From contig NC_092701.1 in assembly GCF_964275005.1 (NCBI RefSeq), positions 33,420,520-33,484,519 on the forward strand: a stretch of 64,000 bases of DNA. The letters are read 5' to 3'. Below are positions 37,113-50,200 of this stretch, in pieces. The notes under the pieces were generated by a model that ran no database searches, was not told the origin of the DNA, and saw nothing but the letters and a program-made list of their open reading frames with translations. The position numbers and the translations under genes are program-made. Position 1 is the first letter of the stretch; every line of letters begins with the position of its first letter. This DNA is from Diadema setosum (taxonomy: Eukaryota; Echinodermata; Echinoidea; Diadematoida; Diadematidae).

Positions 37113-38958
37113 GAATTATCTCATTAACCTACCAAAGTGAGATAGAGATAGAAATATAATTATAGAGAAATATGGACTGGACTTTAAAAATTATAATGTT
37201 TAAATGAGCCATGTATGCGTGCAAATATCGCTAGTGAAGATATGCACTGATTGCGTACTGTCAATATGTGATTGTGTGAATTAAACATTCCAGTAGAGCA
37301 TTCTACACACAGATTTTGTGAGAGAACATGGTCCTTACACTTCTTAAAATGTGTTTAAAAGTATAGGAGGGTTACAGAACAAAGACAACAAAAGATGCAT
37401 ACGCAGAATCTCCAGATATACAACATAAAAGCAACAGAGCAAATTATACATAAAATGGATATGCACCATAAACATGTTCTACTATTGCAGCGTCTCTCAT
37501 AGATTTGCTTCAAGTTCTGGTCATCAAAGTGTTCGCAATCTGTCATACTGCAAACTCGAAAATACACTTGGTTCTCTAAACTCTCTGTGCAAAGAAGTCG
37601 TACTATTGCATTTTGAAATTACTTATCAACACATTTCTTCAGTGAATGGCATAGTGAGGCAGTTTAGGGTAGAGTTAATCTTTGGTCGAGTTGACAATAC
37701 TGCTTTTCAGCCAACTGCAAATCTTTCTGACATTGCAATGGATACTTAAAATTGATCAGCTGTATTCAGCTGGGTAGGTGTAAGTAGCAATATATTTACC
37801 ACTGATAATAGTCTCGGTATATCTTATCAGACTTGCATGCCAGTCAAGTACTAGCCGCATTCAAATGTACAAAATAACGGGATGATGATTGTGCTAAATA
37901 ATCTCCGATTTATAAATCTATTGTTTTTGTGCCCTACAGTGGTGTGGTGAGCACGCTGTTGTGATATGTGCTTGGAATGATGATGGGTTATCTCATTAAC
38001 GAGAGGGCATAAACGCTTTCTGCTACCGAACTGGCAACAAGCTAATTCATATGGAGTATGTGCTTCTAGACTGCCTAACATTCAAACTACATATTTAAAC
38101 GTACAGAAACCAGATACTACATAACACACACTGTGATAAGTTTCCGGATTTAAAAAAAAAAAAATTGTTTATCTAATTCATATGGAGTATGTGCTTCTAG
38201 ACTGCCTAACATTCAAACTACATATTTAAACGTACAGAAACCAGATACTACATAACACACACTGTGATAAGTTTCCGGATTTAAAAAAAAAAAAAATTGT
38301 TTATCTTCTTGTTTGTTGTTGTTTTTTCTGTATGCTAGATCCTACAAGAGAACAAACAGGGATTCTATATTCCTTTAAACTTGTAATGTATAACAACTAT
38401 TCCAGTAACAAGACGATACAACTACTGTATAAGTGCCGAAAACTAAGAACAACAATCTTTTCAAATCCATGATAAGGACTCCAAAAAATACTACTACACA
38501 AATATGAAACTGATCAAGGTATTACAGTCACTTGTTCATAGGCTCAGCTTCATTGGCTCAGCGCTTCCTTGAACAATATAACTGCCCACGAAGGATATAC
38601 CTGGTGTATGTCAAAAATTGACTATCACTATTCATTACATGAAATGTATGTGTACGTAAGGAATTGAATTAAGCAGACATGTGCAAACTGGAACAAACAA
38701 TTGTGTAATCGATAGTGACTTTGATTTACAATCTATTGGAATGTTCTCATTATTTATGTGCAATGCATCTCCCAAACAACCAAGAATTTACGTCCACACA
38801 AACACTCATCTTGAGCTCTTCTTACAAATATATAGATCAGATTTAGAGTAATAGATTCTTTTTCTCAAAATATAATTATATGTTCTCTCAGGACTCCACA
38901 TTGCCAGGGAGGAAAGGATAGATGTCATAAGGCCACTCATGCTGGAGGGAAAGACATC
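37113..38958 (-). other. Probable 3'UTR and downstream region of the V-ATPase gene
   Basis: AT-rich and non-coding on inspection. Contains a 131-bp tandem duplication (38042-38304). Assignment as 3'UTR rests only on its position after the stop codon and the lack of other genes. Confidence 0.4.
38042..38304. repeat. 131-bp direct tandem duplication
   Basis: The unit at 38042-38172 recurs at 38173-38304. The only difference seen is one extra A in the A-run (13 versus 14). Near identity implies a recent duplication. Confidence 0.95.
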
Positions 38959-41900
38959 TTAATCCTCGCTGGACTTCATGATGGCTTCAAAAGAGAAGGG
39001 GGTGAAGGCGTACCCCTCGCCGTGGAAGAACTTGCTCTGGAACTCCACCCTGAGTTTTTGCGAGAAGGAACAAGAGAAACAGAGATACATTCAGACACAC
39101 AAAAACATAACAGGAGAGATGGAAAATCACATTAAACAGATTGATAAAGAGGCCTTCAGAGGAGAGCTCACTGGTTAAATCAAGTTCAGTCAATCTCTTG
39201 AAAAATTAAACAGTCTTAATGATGTGTTTGGGGTGTTAATGAGGGTGCACATCACAAGTTTGACACCCGAGAATCGTGCAGCCCATGAGTCATGCAGCCC
39301 ACAAATCAAGCAGCCTATGAGTTCGACGCTAAGAAAACAAGGCCCACAAGACCGACACACTAAGCCCGACACACTAAGCCCTGTGTTGTAATGTTACACT
39401 TGTGGGCTATTTTACCTAGTGTTGAACTCATGGGCCTTAGTGTCCAACTCATGGGCTGTGTGACGCTCATGGACCTTCTTTCAATGTCAAACTTGTGGGC
39501 TGTATGACTTGTGGGTGTCAGTCTTATGGGGATTACCCTGTTTACGACGGAATGTTTGCGATGGGCCCTACGGGACCTCCAAAGAGTCTAAACAGTTTAA
39601 AAAGTATAATATTTCGAAAATTAAAAGCTCTCCATATCTCACATACATGGAAATTCCATAAATACTATATCAGCCAATGACTCAGCAAATTCATCCCCCC
39701 CCCCAAAAAAAAAAAAAAAAAAAAAAAATCTACAAAACAACTGTTTAAAAAATGAATGTGACTCTTTACATTTAATTTCATGTCAGGAAAATGGGAATGT
39801 GTATGTAAAGGTGATGACATCATCACCTACTGTAATTGCTTCTAGTTGAACGATGTGATCAATTTCACTACTTAGTGAAAATTTACAAATAAAAAACTTC
39901 TCTTGAGCCCAGTTCTAATGGATATTTGACCATTCTGTGCATTTAACTCCAACCCTTGAAGTCAACTTTGATATGGAGTCACTCTATGCCTTGACAATGG
40001 AAGAGTTTGTGTGCAAATGGGCAAAGCACCAGTTTCAAAATTATAAAGTACATCCATCATCAGATGGAGGAGAATGAAACCTTTCTAGTGACTCCTCTCT
40101 TGTAATATAACAAGGCAGAGTCTTGAAGTTATGACAAAAAAAATATCCCATGTTTTATTACTTTCTTCTTTTTTTATTCAAAGAAGCTTTAACCGTAAAT
40201 ACCTCAACAAACAAGAACAGAATTTACTCATTCAGCGAGTAAGATCTTCAATTACAGAGAGTTTAACTTGTGTGAGTGGACCAAATAGCACACGTTGGCA
40301 AGATGGCCAAGCGTTGGGGGTAACTGGAAAGCACTCTCACCAGTGCAGTCGAAGGGTGTGGAGGAAGGCTGAGAGGCCCTCCATAAAGAGCAGGATGCTG
40401 ACGGTCAGTATGGCCCAGACCGCAAAGATGGCCCAGGTGGCGAACGCCCCCAAGTAGCCACTCATTCTCAGTCCAATGGCAAGCATCATGTTCCACAGCA
40501 CTTCTGACAGCTCTGTGTAGCAGTACACAACCAAGAAGTCCAAACATTAGAGCTTTAGCAGTTTATCATTTAATCACCCACATTCTCAGAATACACTAAA
40601 ATAAAAATTGGAAAAAAAAAAAAAAATGGTCATTTGGACCTTGCCGAGACAGAAAATACCAGATATTTATGTTTAGCTTTTTCCAAGTCTTATTATAAGT
40701 TCAAACCTCAGTGTTTACCTGTAATGAACAAAACTAAGGAGACAAAGTCATAGGTTCTGCTGCATCCACAAAAACACTTAAAACTCTCTCCAGTATATCA
40801 GTATATGATTTAAAAATCTTACCAGCATGAGCCAAGCTGAGAGCCCAGAGTCGTAGGTAGGAAGCAGTGTGGGAGATGCATCCCAGACAGTATTCTATGG
40901 TGTGAATGGCCTGGTAGACAAAGATTTCTCCAAACTCAAACTGGATAAAGAGAAAGGAGAGAATGATTAACAGACAGATGGAGGGACATGGACGAAATAG
41001 AGAAGGAAGGGGAGAAAAGAAATGGCTCATTAGGATAGACAGATAGATGGAAAGATAAAAGATAGATAAATGGAAAGACAGACAGATAGATAGAGATATA
41101 GAAATAGATAGATAGATAGATAAATAGATAGAGATAGATAGACAGATAGATAGATAGATATTATAGATAGATAGATAGACAGATAGACACATAGATAAGG
41201 AAATGTAATCAGATTATCAGAGAAAAAGGATAACGTTTTTGTTTCTGAGGAAAACATTTCCTCAAATAAAATCAGATGAACTCCTCCACTGCCGACTGTG
41301 TTGGGATAGTATACACACTGTCGCTTAACATTTACAACTTATCTAATAGTGATTCTCATCAATTTTACACTAACAATTTAGGCTTTCATGAAGTTACTGT
41401 TCAAAAAAAAAGGGGGCTGGATTTATAGAAAAGTCATGGAATTCATATTTGTTAAAGGTACAAGAACCCTATCAAATTTAATCACTACTTGCATCCTTAC
41501 TCCACTTTCACCCATGTCATGTTGTAGTATGGAAGAGGATTAACATTAACATCTGGGTATGACAAGTAAACACATCTTTTGCATTTTTCTCTGAAGTTCG
41601 AGTGACATGAAGGTATGAAAAATGAAATCTTCTTCCTGGGTTAAAACAGTTCTCAGTGTGAAGAGAGATTGCAATGCAGACCTCTTCTTCCTCCTGTGCA
41701 GGCTTCAGTCCGCTCGTCTCGGACTCCAGCTCGTCGTGGTGGAGCACTTCGGCCGTTTCTTCCGTCTGACCTGACAGCACGCGGACATCACGATACATGA
41801 CAGCCTACCAGGTGGGCGTGGCAAAGAAGAGAGAGAGAACGAACAATTACATCACCAGATACAGTCAGGGCAGGTAATGTAAAATAATGCTTGTGATATG

Positions 41901-44056
41901 TGAGCAGTGCCACTGTCATTTTGCTTCTTTTAATCTTGTCATGCAAACATTCTAATAAAAATACACGAACCATCTAACTCAATAATCAAGCACTACAATT
42001 TTAAGCAAGAGTCTGTGGAATGAAATGATAAATCAAAATCCACACTATGATAAATCAAAATCCACACTGTAGTGACATCATACACCCTCAAAAGGCAATC
42101 CCGTTTTGCAATTTCTTTTGATCAGATTAAAATAAACACACACTGACAGTTGCAACATATAAATGTATCATTTGAATGCTGACAACTTCTTCTGATCAAG
42201 ATCGCCACCACTGATATTCATACATATGTGCATTTTCATGATCATATTTTGCATTTGCACCCTGTACAATTGCCCCATGAGTGCACGGAGCCTGGTGCTA
42301 GGCTTGCCCCTCGTGGGGGTCAGTGCCCCTTGCTAGCTAGCATACACTATCACCCACGGAGCAGCCAAAGAATACAGACTTGCAGTATATCCTGTACCAT
42401 TGCTCTGTGAGCACACACAGCACACATATGTTGGGCAAAGTCCACCATCACTAATACCCCCATTCCATAGAGATTTTCTCTCATTGGTCACTCATCAGAA
42501 GCTAATTGTATTGCTTGCGGGCACCCATCGAAGTGTATCAAATTGCAGTCTGATAGATCTGACCCGCGTTGGTCGACTTTCAGGTCGGTGTCAGACATGT
42601 CTAACAATGATCCGATGAGGCAAGATTGTCCAATGAGGATCACATGCAACATGTCTGACACTCACCTGATAATCGACCAATCAAGACGGATTCATCAGAC
42701 TGTTATCCGACATACTTTGGTGGGTAGCCAGAACCAAAAAACTTTGCTTCTGATGACTGACTGATGAGAACAAATCTCTGTGGACTGGGGGTATAAGAAG
42801 GGCACTTCTGTGTCTTCTTGTGATCGCAGATATTTTCACATAGTCCGCCCTCTGTAGGTGGTAAGTATATAACCTCTTTGAAGAGTCCTCACTCACCTTC
42901 TGCACCTTCTTATTGTGTTGAGCCCGGAGAATGAAAGGTTTGATCATCAGCATCCAAGGTATACAGGCAAAGGCTAGCAGGATCAGGAACTGTTGGAGTG
43001 GGACCTGAAATGAGACAAGCACGACAGAGGTGAAGAACTTGTTCAAGCTTCATCAATGAGTTTTTTCAGATTGACAAAAGAACCTGTTACCTCCGCCAAG
43101 GAGATTGTTCTTGCTGCCAATTGTTTGTTTGTCTTTTGCAAAAGTTGCCCATGGATTTGGATGAAACTTACCAGAAACATTGATAATGACATAAGGAACA
43201 GGTAATTAAATTTTGGTAGTGATCTGCATAAATGTCTGGATTCAGAACACTTAACTATTACTTAATATTCATTTAATTTTGGTTTCTTTTTGATTGCTCT
43301 CATGCAAACTAAAATTCTCTCTCCAGAGTGACTTTACAAGGGCTGCTAACTTGTAAATCAATTTCCTGAACAGATTTTCTGACTTGAAGAAGAAAAACAC
43401 AAACAAACTGCAGCAAACATTATTAGAACATGCTAATAGCTAGCAGCAAGCTCTGCTTTACTCTCACAGCGTGGAAGAAAAGGAAAGACGCACGGACATA
43501 ACTCTCCTCACCTGGCCTTTGAACATGACGGGGTCCGGCTTCCCCAGCAGACCCATGTTGATGAGGGTGAGAATGAGACTGGGGGCGTCATGCATGTTCC
43601 ATACGTCAAACATGAGCCACTTGGCAAAGATGAGAACCACCAGGTAACCAAAGATGCTCAACATAAAGATCATCTGGGGCAGAAATTCACACCAGATGTT
43701 GACACTCTTCTTGAAGTACCTTGAAGGACAGCGGATTACAAAGAAAAAAAATACATTACTTCCAGGAGAACTAAAATATGTGACCACCCAGTTCAGGACC
43801 AACAAAAAAGAGACCAACATAAATTTCCACTTTTCACATAATCTAAAAGAGTAAGCTGCAAGCATTGAAATGATACAAATTTTGTTAAAATTGGAGTTGG
43901 TAAACCCACATGACAAAAATGGTCCATTACAAAGAATCCTAATCCGTGACTTTTGTGGGTTTTTGAGCTGGGTGGTCACATACACAAATTCTAAGTCCCT
44001 TACAAGTTATTTGTCTCTTTTTTTTTTTGGTTGTTGTTGTTGTTGTTGAAAGAGTG

Positions 44057-44107
<51 letters not shown>

Positions 44108-47106
44108 ATGGGGGGGGGGGGGAGAGATGGAGGAAGGGAGGAATGACCATAGGGGAAGGGACAAGAGCCCTTTGAATGTGGATGTCAAAAGTAGGCTGCA
44201 TGGGATAGCTGGGATAGCAGGGTCACACTACTTGATAGAGTAGCACCGAGATGATGATTCTCGTTTTGTAATTGGTATTGTTGCTTTGTGGATACAGAGA
44301 AACTTGTAGGACTTTGCCACAATAAATCCACAATAAGTTTCGAACAAGCATGACAAACCAAACTGATGTTTCCATTCCATCCATTCACATCATTTTGGTG
44401 TTAGTGATGAGCTCACCTGTGGTTGAAGAGGCTGAGGGTGACACCAAATGTCATCTGACTGATGCCCAGGATGACCGACAGCTTCATCTTGAAGGAGTTG
44501 AGGAAGTTGATCTTGTTGGATGCAAGCTGCCAGATCTGGGAGGTTGTGGATAGAAAAGAGAATGGCATACACTTATAAGAAAATACGAGTTCAGGCATAT
44601 TGAGGTACAAAAATCCTTTATTCAAACTCGGGAGTGAACATGGGGCTTTGTCAAAATTGAACACGATAAAACAAAAAAAAAGCAGATTATACGTTTACAT
44701 GTTGGCCTAATGCAGCTCACACTACCAATGTTCGAAGTTGTAAATCCACCAAACTAGTAACCTGCTTTGATGAAAGTATTACACTACCAAGATCACGCAC
44801 CTTAATTATACTCTGTAGTATCAATACATCGAGGACATGCCATGATTCAGAAGTTATTCCATGCTCAAAGCACATATGAATGAGAGAGTATTTGTAAAAC
44901 TGCTGCCATATTTGAAGGCAAATATTTGGCTCTCACTAGGAAGGATCTGCTTGTAAACATTATATTCAATGTGTGACTGAAATTTGACTGCATATACAAT
45001 GAAACACTTACTGGATCAACTCCAAAGGGGTATGGGTCTGTGTCATTACCCCACGCATACTTTGGATCCAGAACCAGGGAGGTCTCTTGGTCCAACAAGC
45101 TATCCCTGGAGGAAAGACATGAGAAATATACAAATACACATGTGATGCAATATTTGGTACCCTGGGGTACCAAATGAAAATTCGCCATTTTGTTGAATTA
45201 ATTATTTTTTTTTCAGCGCTGTACCCTGGCTTACCAAAAAATGTGTCAAAATATTTTTTTAGTATTATTATGCACAAAAATGTTTTCTTATTTGTGATTA
45301 TGCATCAATTAATGCATGCAAGTGTACTTCGAAAAACACCTATGGTGCTAGTTCATTGCGACGACTTTGCCGTATCCGAATTCAGAATCGGCGTATCTGA
45401 ATTCGGATACGCATTGTAAATAATGGGCATGAGATGGCGCTATACAACGCGGTACCCCGGGTTACAACGGTACCCCGGTGTACGGCGTGCCGAATCATGT
45501 AGAGAGTTACAAAAGCAGTGGTAGAAAGATGAAATTTTTGTCTACAGGGAAAAACTGCTGGATCCAAAAGAGTTAAGAAACATCAGTCATCAAAGTACAT
45601 CAAAAATCTTTCATGTTCGATTCTCTCGCAACTTCCCAGAGACTCGGCTACATGTGCATTCCAGAGATGTCACACAGATGTCTCCATGATTAGGGAGACT
45701 AAAATTGCCTCCACGTTGCCAATATGTTGCCATCTAGCCCAATGAGGTGCCAACTTCAGACACAAACATGAACCCTGGTATCACAACATTCCTCCACCTA
45801 CCTCGCCCATCTTCTTTTTTTCCCCATCCAATTACTATGGAAAGTACTACGCAGTTACCCAAGGGGGAATAAAAACTCATATTGGTTCTGCATGGGAGTG
45901 ACAAGACTTACGGGTACTTCATTCCAGAGACATTCCAGGAGGAGCCAAAGATGTTGAAAGACTTGGAGAAGCAGTCATTGTAGATGATACCCGTGTAGAG
46001 GGAGAACAGCCCCATCAGCATGATCAGGTAGCGACCGCTGTACACCATTCCAAACATCTGAGGGAAGGGGTGGATTCGTAATGTTAGAAGTCGCAACAGA
46101 AATCATTAAGACCGCCTCTCTGATGTGGCGACGGTACAAACTGAATGCATAGATGCACCTAAGAGTTTAATGAGGTAACATGTTGCAGGTTAAGAACAAA
46201 AATGACATAAAACTGTATGTCCAAATAGTTGAGCTAATGGCCCTTAGTTTGGTTCTAAAATGGCAATATTTCTTCACAAAGATACTCTCAATTCCTCATC
46301 TTTATTCACCATAGTTTTCTTACAAGACACTGAAAATTACACTATCGTCCAGACGCTCTCCTAAAAATATTCTTGCAGGGTTTCAAGAGAGAGAAAAAAA
46401 AAGGTGTGAATCTCTGCTCACTCTGTTGTCTACAGAGCAAAAATATCTCTTGCAATCTCTCCTGAATAATCCAACACCCAGTCACTTTTGAGCAAGTGAT
46501 CCTAAAAATAGGTGGGACCCACCTTTTATTAGGATTGCTACTGTATGTTTTACATAGATTTTGGACATCTCAGTCCTTTCAAAACTTATTTTCATCATAT
46601 AAAATTTGAATTCCTCATAGAATTGTATGCTTTTTAACATTTCATAAAGCGGCTTCTAAGTAGGCCTATCTCACACTCAAAAAAAAAAAAAAATTAAAAG
46701 CTGAATCCTCATCTCAACCAACACTATACCAACCCTTGAACAATGGATAGAATGACCATGTCCTAGGTTCAAGTAAGATCTAGATCTAGTCTCATTCACA
46801 GACCTCGTGGTTGGCCAGAGTGGCGTGCAGTTGCTTCTCCCGCACCACCAGCCAGAAGCCGAAGAGGAACATGATGAAACCGTGGCCGAAGTCACCAAAC
46901 ATGATCGAGAACAGGAACGGGTAGGTGATGATGGTGAAGGGGGCTGTGTGAGCAAGGTATATAAAAATATTTAGTCTGACTGAGATTAAATGCGACACAC
47001 TTTTTGTCAATTTTCACCCTCCAAAGTTGGAATCTTATACATTTGAATAGTGCTTTCCATTGTAAAAACACACACACAAACATATATATATATATATATA
47101 TATAAT

Positions 47107-47180
<74 letters not shown>

Positions 47181-47191
47181 TATATACAATG

Positions 47192-47224
<33 letters not shown>

Positions 47225-50200
47225 CCCACAGCACAATGAGACAAGCACCATTGGAACTGCATTAATGTATTTCTACACTCAAACCATATGGCAATCAGGA
47301 TGCCTGGATGCAAACACATTATGTTGCCAGACTGAGAGACACGTTTAACACACTTTTCAATAAGTTTGCTGCTAGTACTGTACTACACACACACTACCAT
47401 CATCAGCAAGACAATACATGCATAAGACCTCTACGTTCAATGAAAATATTATCATTTCTGACAAACGTATGTTGAATTGTGACAGTAACTCGAGAAATAA
47501 ACACAAAGACAGTAAGAGAAATAATATAAAAACAGTATCAATCTGTTTTTTGTACATATTGGCTCTATCACTTTGGAAAAATGGAATTATATTAATATCT
47601 TCTTCAAGCTGAGAAAAGAATACAAGAAATTCTTTGTCAGCCCTAGGGATCAATATGCACAACCTTTTTGATGCCATAATCCAAAAAAACGTTTTCTTTC
47701 TAAAACTTTTCTTCATCACTAAATTTCTAGAAGTAATTGCTCAAGCATTAGTAAAATAAATGACAAAGAAAAGGAATTTCAGAATGAACTCTGGAAATTT
47801 AATCTGGTCCTGCTTGATAAGAGAAAAGAAAAGGAAAAACACAAAACTTTATTCAATATTCTCCCCACTACAACATCTGTTGATGCAGTACTCCAGTACT
47901 CTTTCTACCAAAGCCATTTTTCTGGGCGGCATAACACAAACACACATGAATTTCGGCCATGAATACTGGCACTCTTGTCTACATTTTGGGAACCTGGTAT
48001 ACCAGGTTCCCGAAAGAACGGGTTAAGAAGAACGAATTGAGGCACACAAGTGCTTACATGGGTTGACCTCCCTGTACTGGGTGACACCATAGGCATCCAC
48101 CAGATTCTGGTAGCCGACGGTGAATTTGTTGGTCTTGTGGTAGGTGGGCGGTGTCTCTTGGGTGTCCATACGATTCAGGATGGACGGGACAGTGGACCCA
48201 CTACGCTCCTGGATAAAAATGGAAAAAGAAGGATAAAAATTACATTTCAACACAATGAAAAAGTTTATATTGTGTCGCCTGGAACTGGTACACATCAGAA
48301 GAGAGGATACACAGTGGGTTTTTTTTTTTCCCCCTGTATCTTCCACTTATTTATCATTTAATACAAAAATACTTGTAAGATGTATTTTGCTAGGTGCCCA
48401 AAAGTTACTACTGATGTAGAGTATTTTTAAGTTCTCTGAACTCAAACAGCTTTCATCTGTAGTGTTGTATACATGACTTGTACTCTTTATCTTGAACTGC
48501 AAAATGTTTAAGGATGAATGCAAAGATAATTTGACTTATGCTGAACTTACTTCAATTGACTGTTTTTTGCAAAGATGTTTCACAAGGTAGTGATGGTATA
48601 CTATCAATTTTTTTTTTTTTTTACAGGCATAATTGGGTAAACTGAACTTTGAAATGCATAGCTGTGTCACGGATACTGGGAAATGCATTCCGTCTATAAA
48701 AAACAATTTTTTTGGGGTGAAATATATCTCACTGGTGGACTGCAAAGAGGGACAGTCTGCATGGTATATTTTTCAGTGTTTTTGTGTTTGTGAAGCCATG
48801 CGAGTTGACTGATATTTGCAAAGTCGGCAACTTGCAAATATATTGTCTCCCATAAAATGGATGCACTGTATCTTGAAATCCAAGGTGGACAATCACTCAT
48901 CTTTTTCGTGAATTAGGATAACACTTATTTCTGATTTTATCATTGTGTTTCATGACTGTGAATTAAATCACATGTGAAGTTGTCTTCTAAGTCCCAATTT
49001 GTGAAATACTTTAATTGTAAAATATATGACAAATACAGTAGTTAAACGATACATTATAAGATGCTATTTTGACATGTCATATAAGGTGAAAATGAGATGG
49101 GCATTTGGTAAGCCTTAAAAAATGGGGGCAAAACCCCCCAAAATGGGAGACACTTACGGTGCCTCTGCGCAGCGCCATCTGGATCTTGTCAAGGTCGGAG
49201 GTTGGGCACCAGCACTCGGCGATGAGACACCTCTGGGTGACGTCCAGGTTGAAGAGGTTCAGGGTGTGGTAGATGGCCTTCAGCTTGCGCACCTTGATGA
49301 ACCACACCCTTACATTCCTGGCTGCTGACACCAGCACTCGCTGGCGGTGCTCCTCCGTTTGGCCCAGTACCTAGCAATGTCACCAGATGGATTAAAAACG
49401 TTTGAGAGAGATAGTGGGTCTTTACATTCTCTGATTAGCTTCTTGGATTTGGCTTCCTGGAATATCAGATAGGTTTACACTAGAGATGGGTATTTTCAGC
49501 AAAATGTCAGGCTAATCAAATCTGCTCTTCCAATGAATGACATAAGTCTTTGATATAACATATTCACAAACTGTCAGACAAATGAACATGAAAGTAGGTT
49601 CCTTCTAGTTTGGGGAGCTGGTTTTAATCTAACTAAATTAAAGTTTACACATTTCCTCACCAAATATCATCTTTCAAAGATGTGCTCAAACATGACAACA
49701 GGTCCACATGTAAACTGAACCCTGAAAAGAATTAAGATTTCAAAAATACATCAACTTTCATCTTGCATAAGCACACTAAAACCAATAGTCTTCTTATCCA
49801 GTCATCTCTTTACATGATTGTATGTCCTCAGGCTAACAAAAGGGACACAAATGATGAGGTTACCATAGCAACCACAGAGGACTTATTGCTGGGCTCACCA
49901 CTTGTAGGTCCTCAATCCTGGTCATGACCCCGATGGCTGTCTCCCGCCTTTCAGCCTGAGTCTCGTGGCAAGGGTAGAGAGTGGCTCGGAACCTGTCCCA
50001 ATAAACACACACACAGGTGGTTAAGTGCAATAGAACACAGCCAACAATTAATAGAAGAGCGATGATCATAACAGTCTCTCCAAACTGGTCCTATGTGCAA
50101 AAGATGGCTGTGCATCAAGAAGTTATTTTCATTGCCTGCATTGCTGTGGAATCTTAAAGTCGGACGATCGTTACCCCTAATGGTGCGTTATTTCGTAATC

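Noticed and set aside
37474-37749. 91-residue plus-strand frame between the two genes
   Set aside because: No domain, no conserved neighbours, lies in probable V-ATPase 3'UTR.
40734-41257. Long minus frames with SIYLSIYL repeats
   Set aside because: GATA microsatellite read through; only 40823-40940 is real V-ATPase coding sequence.
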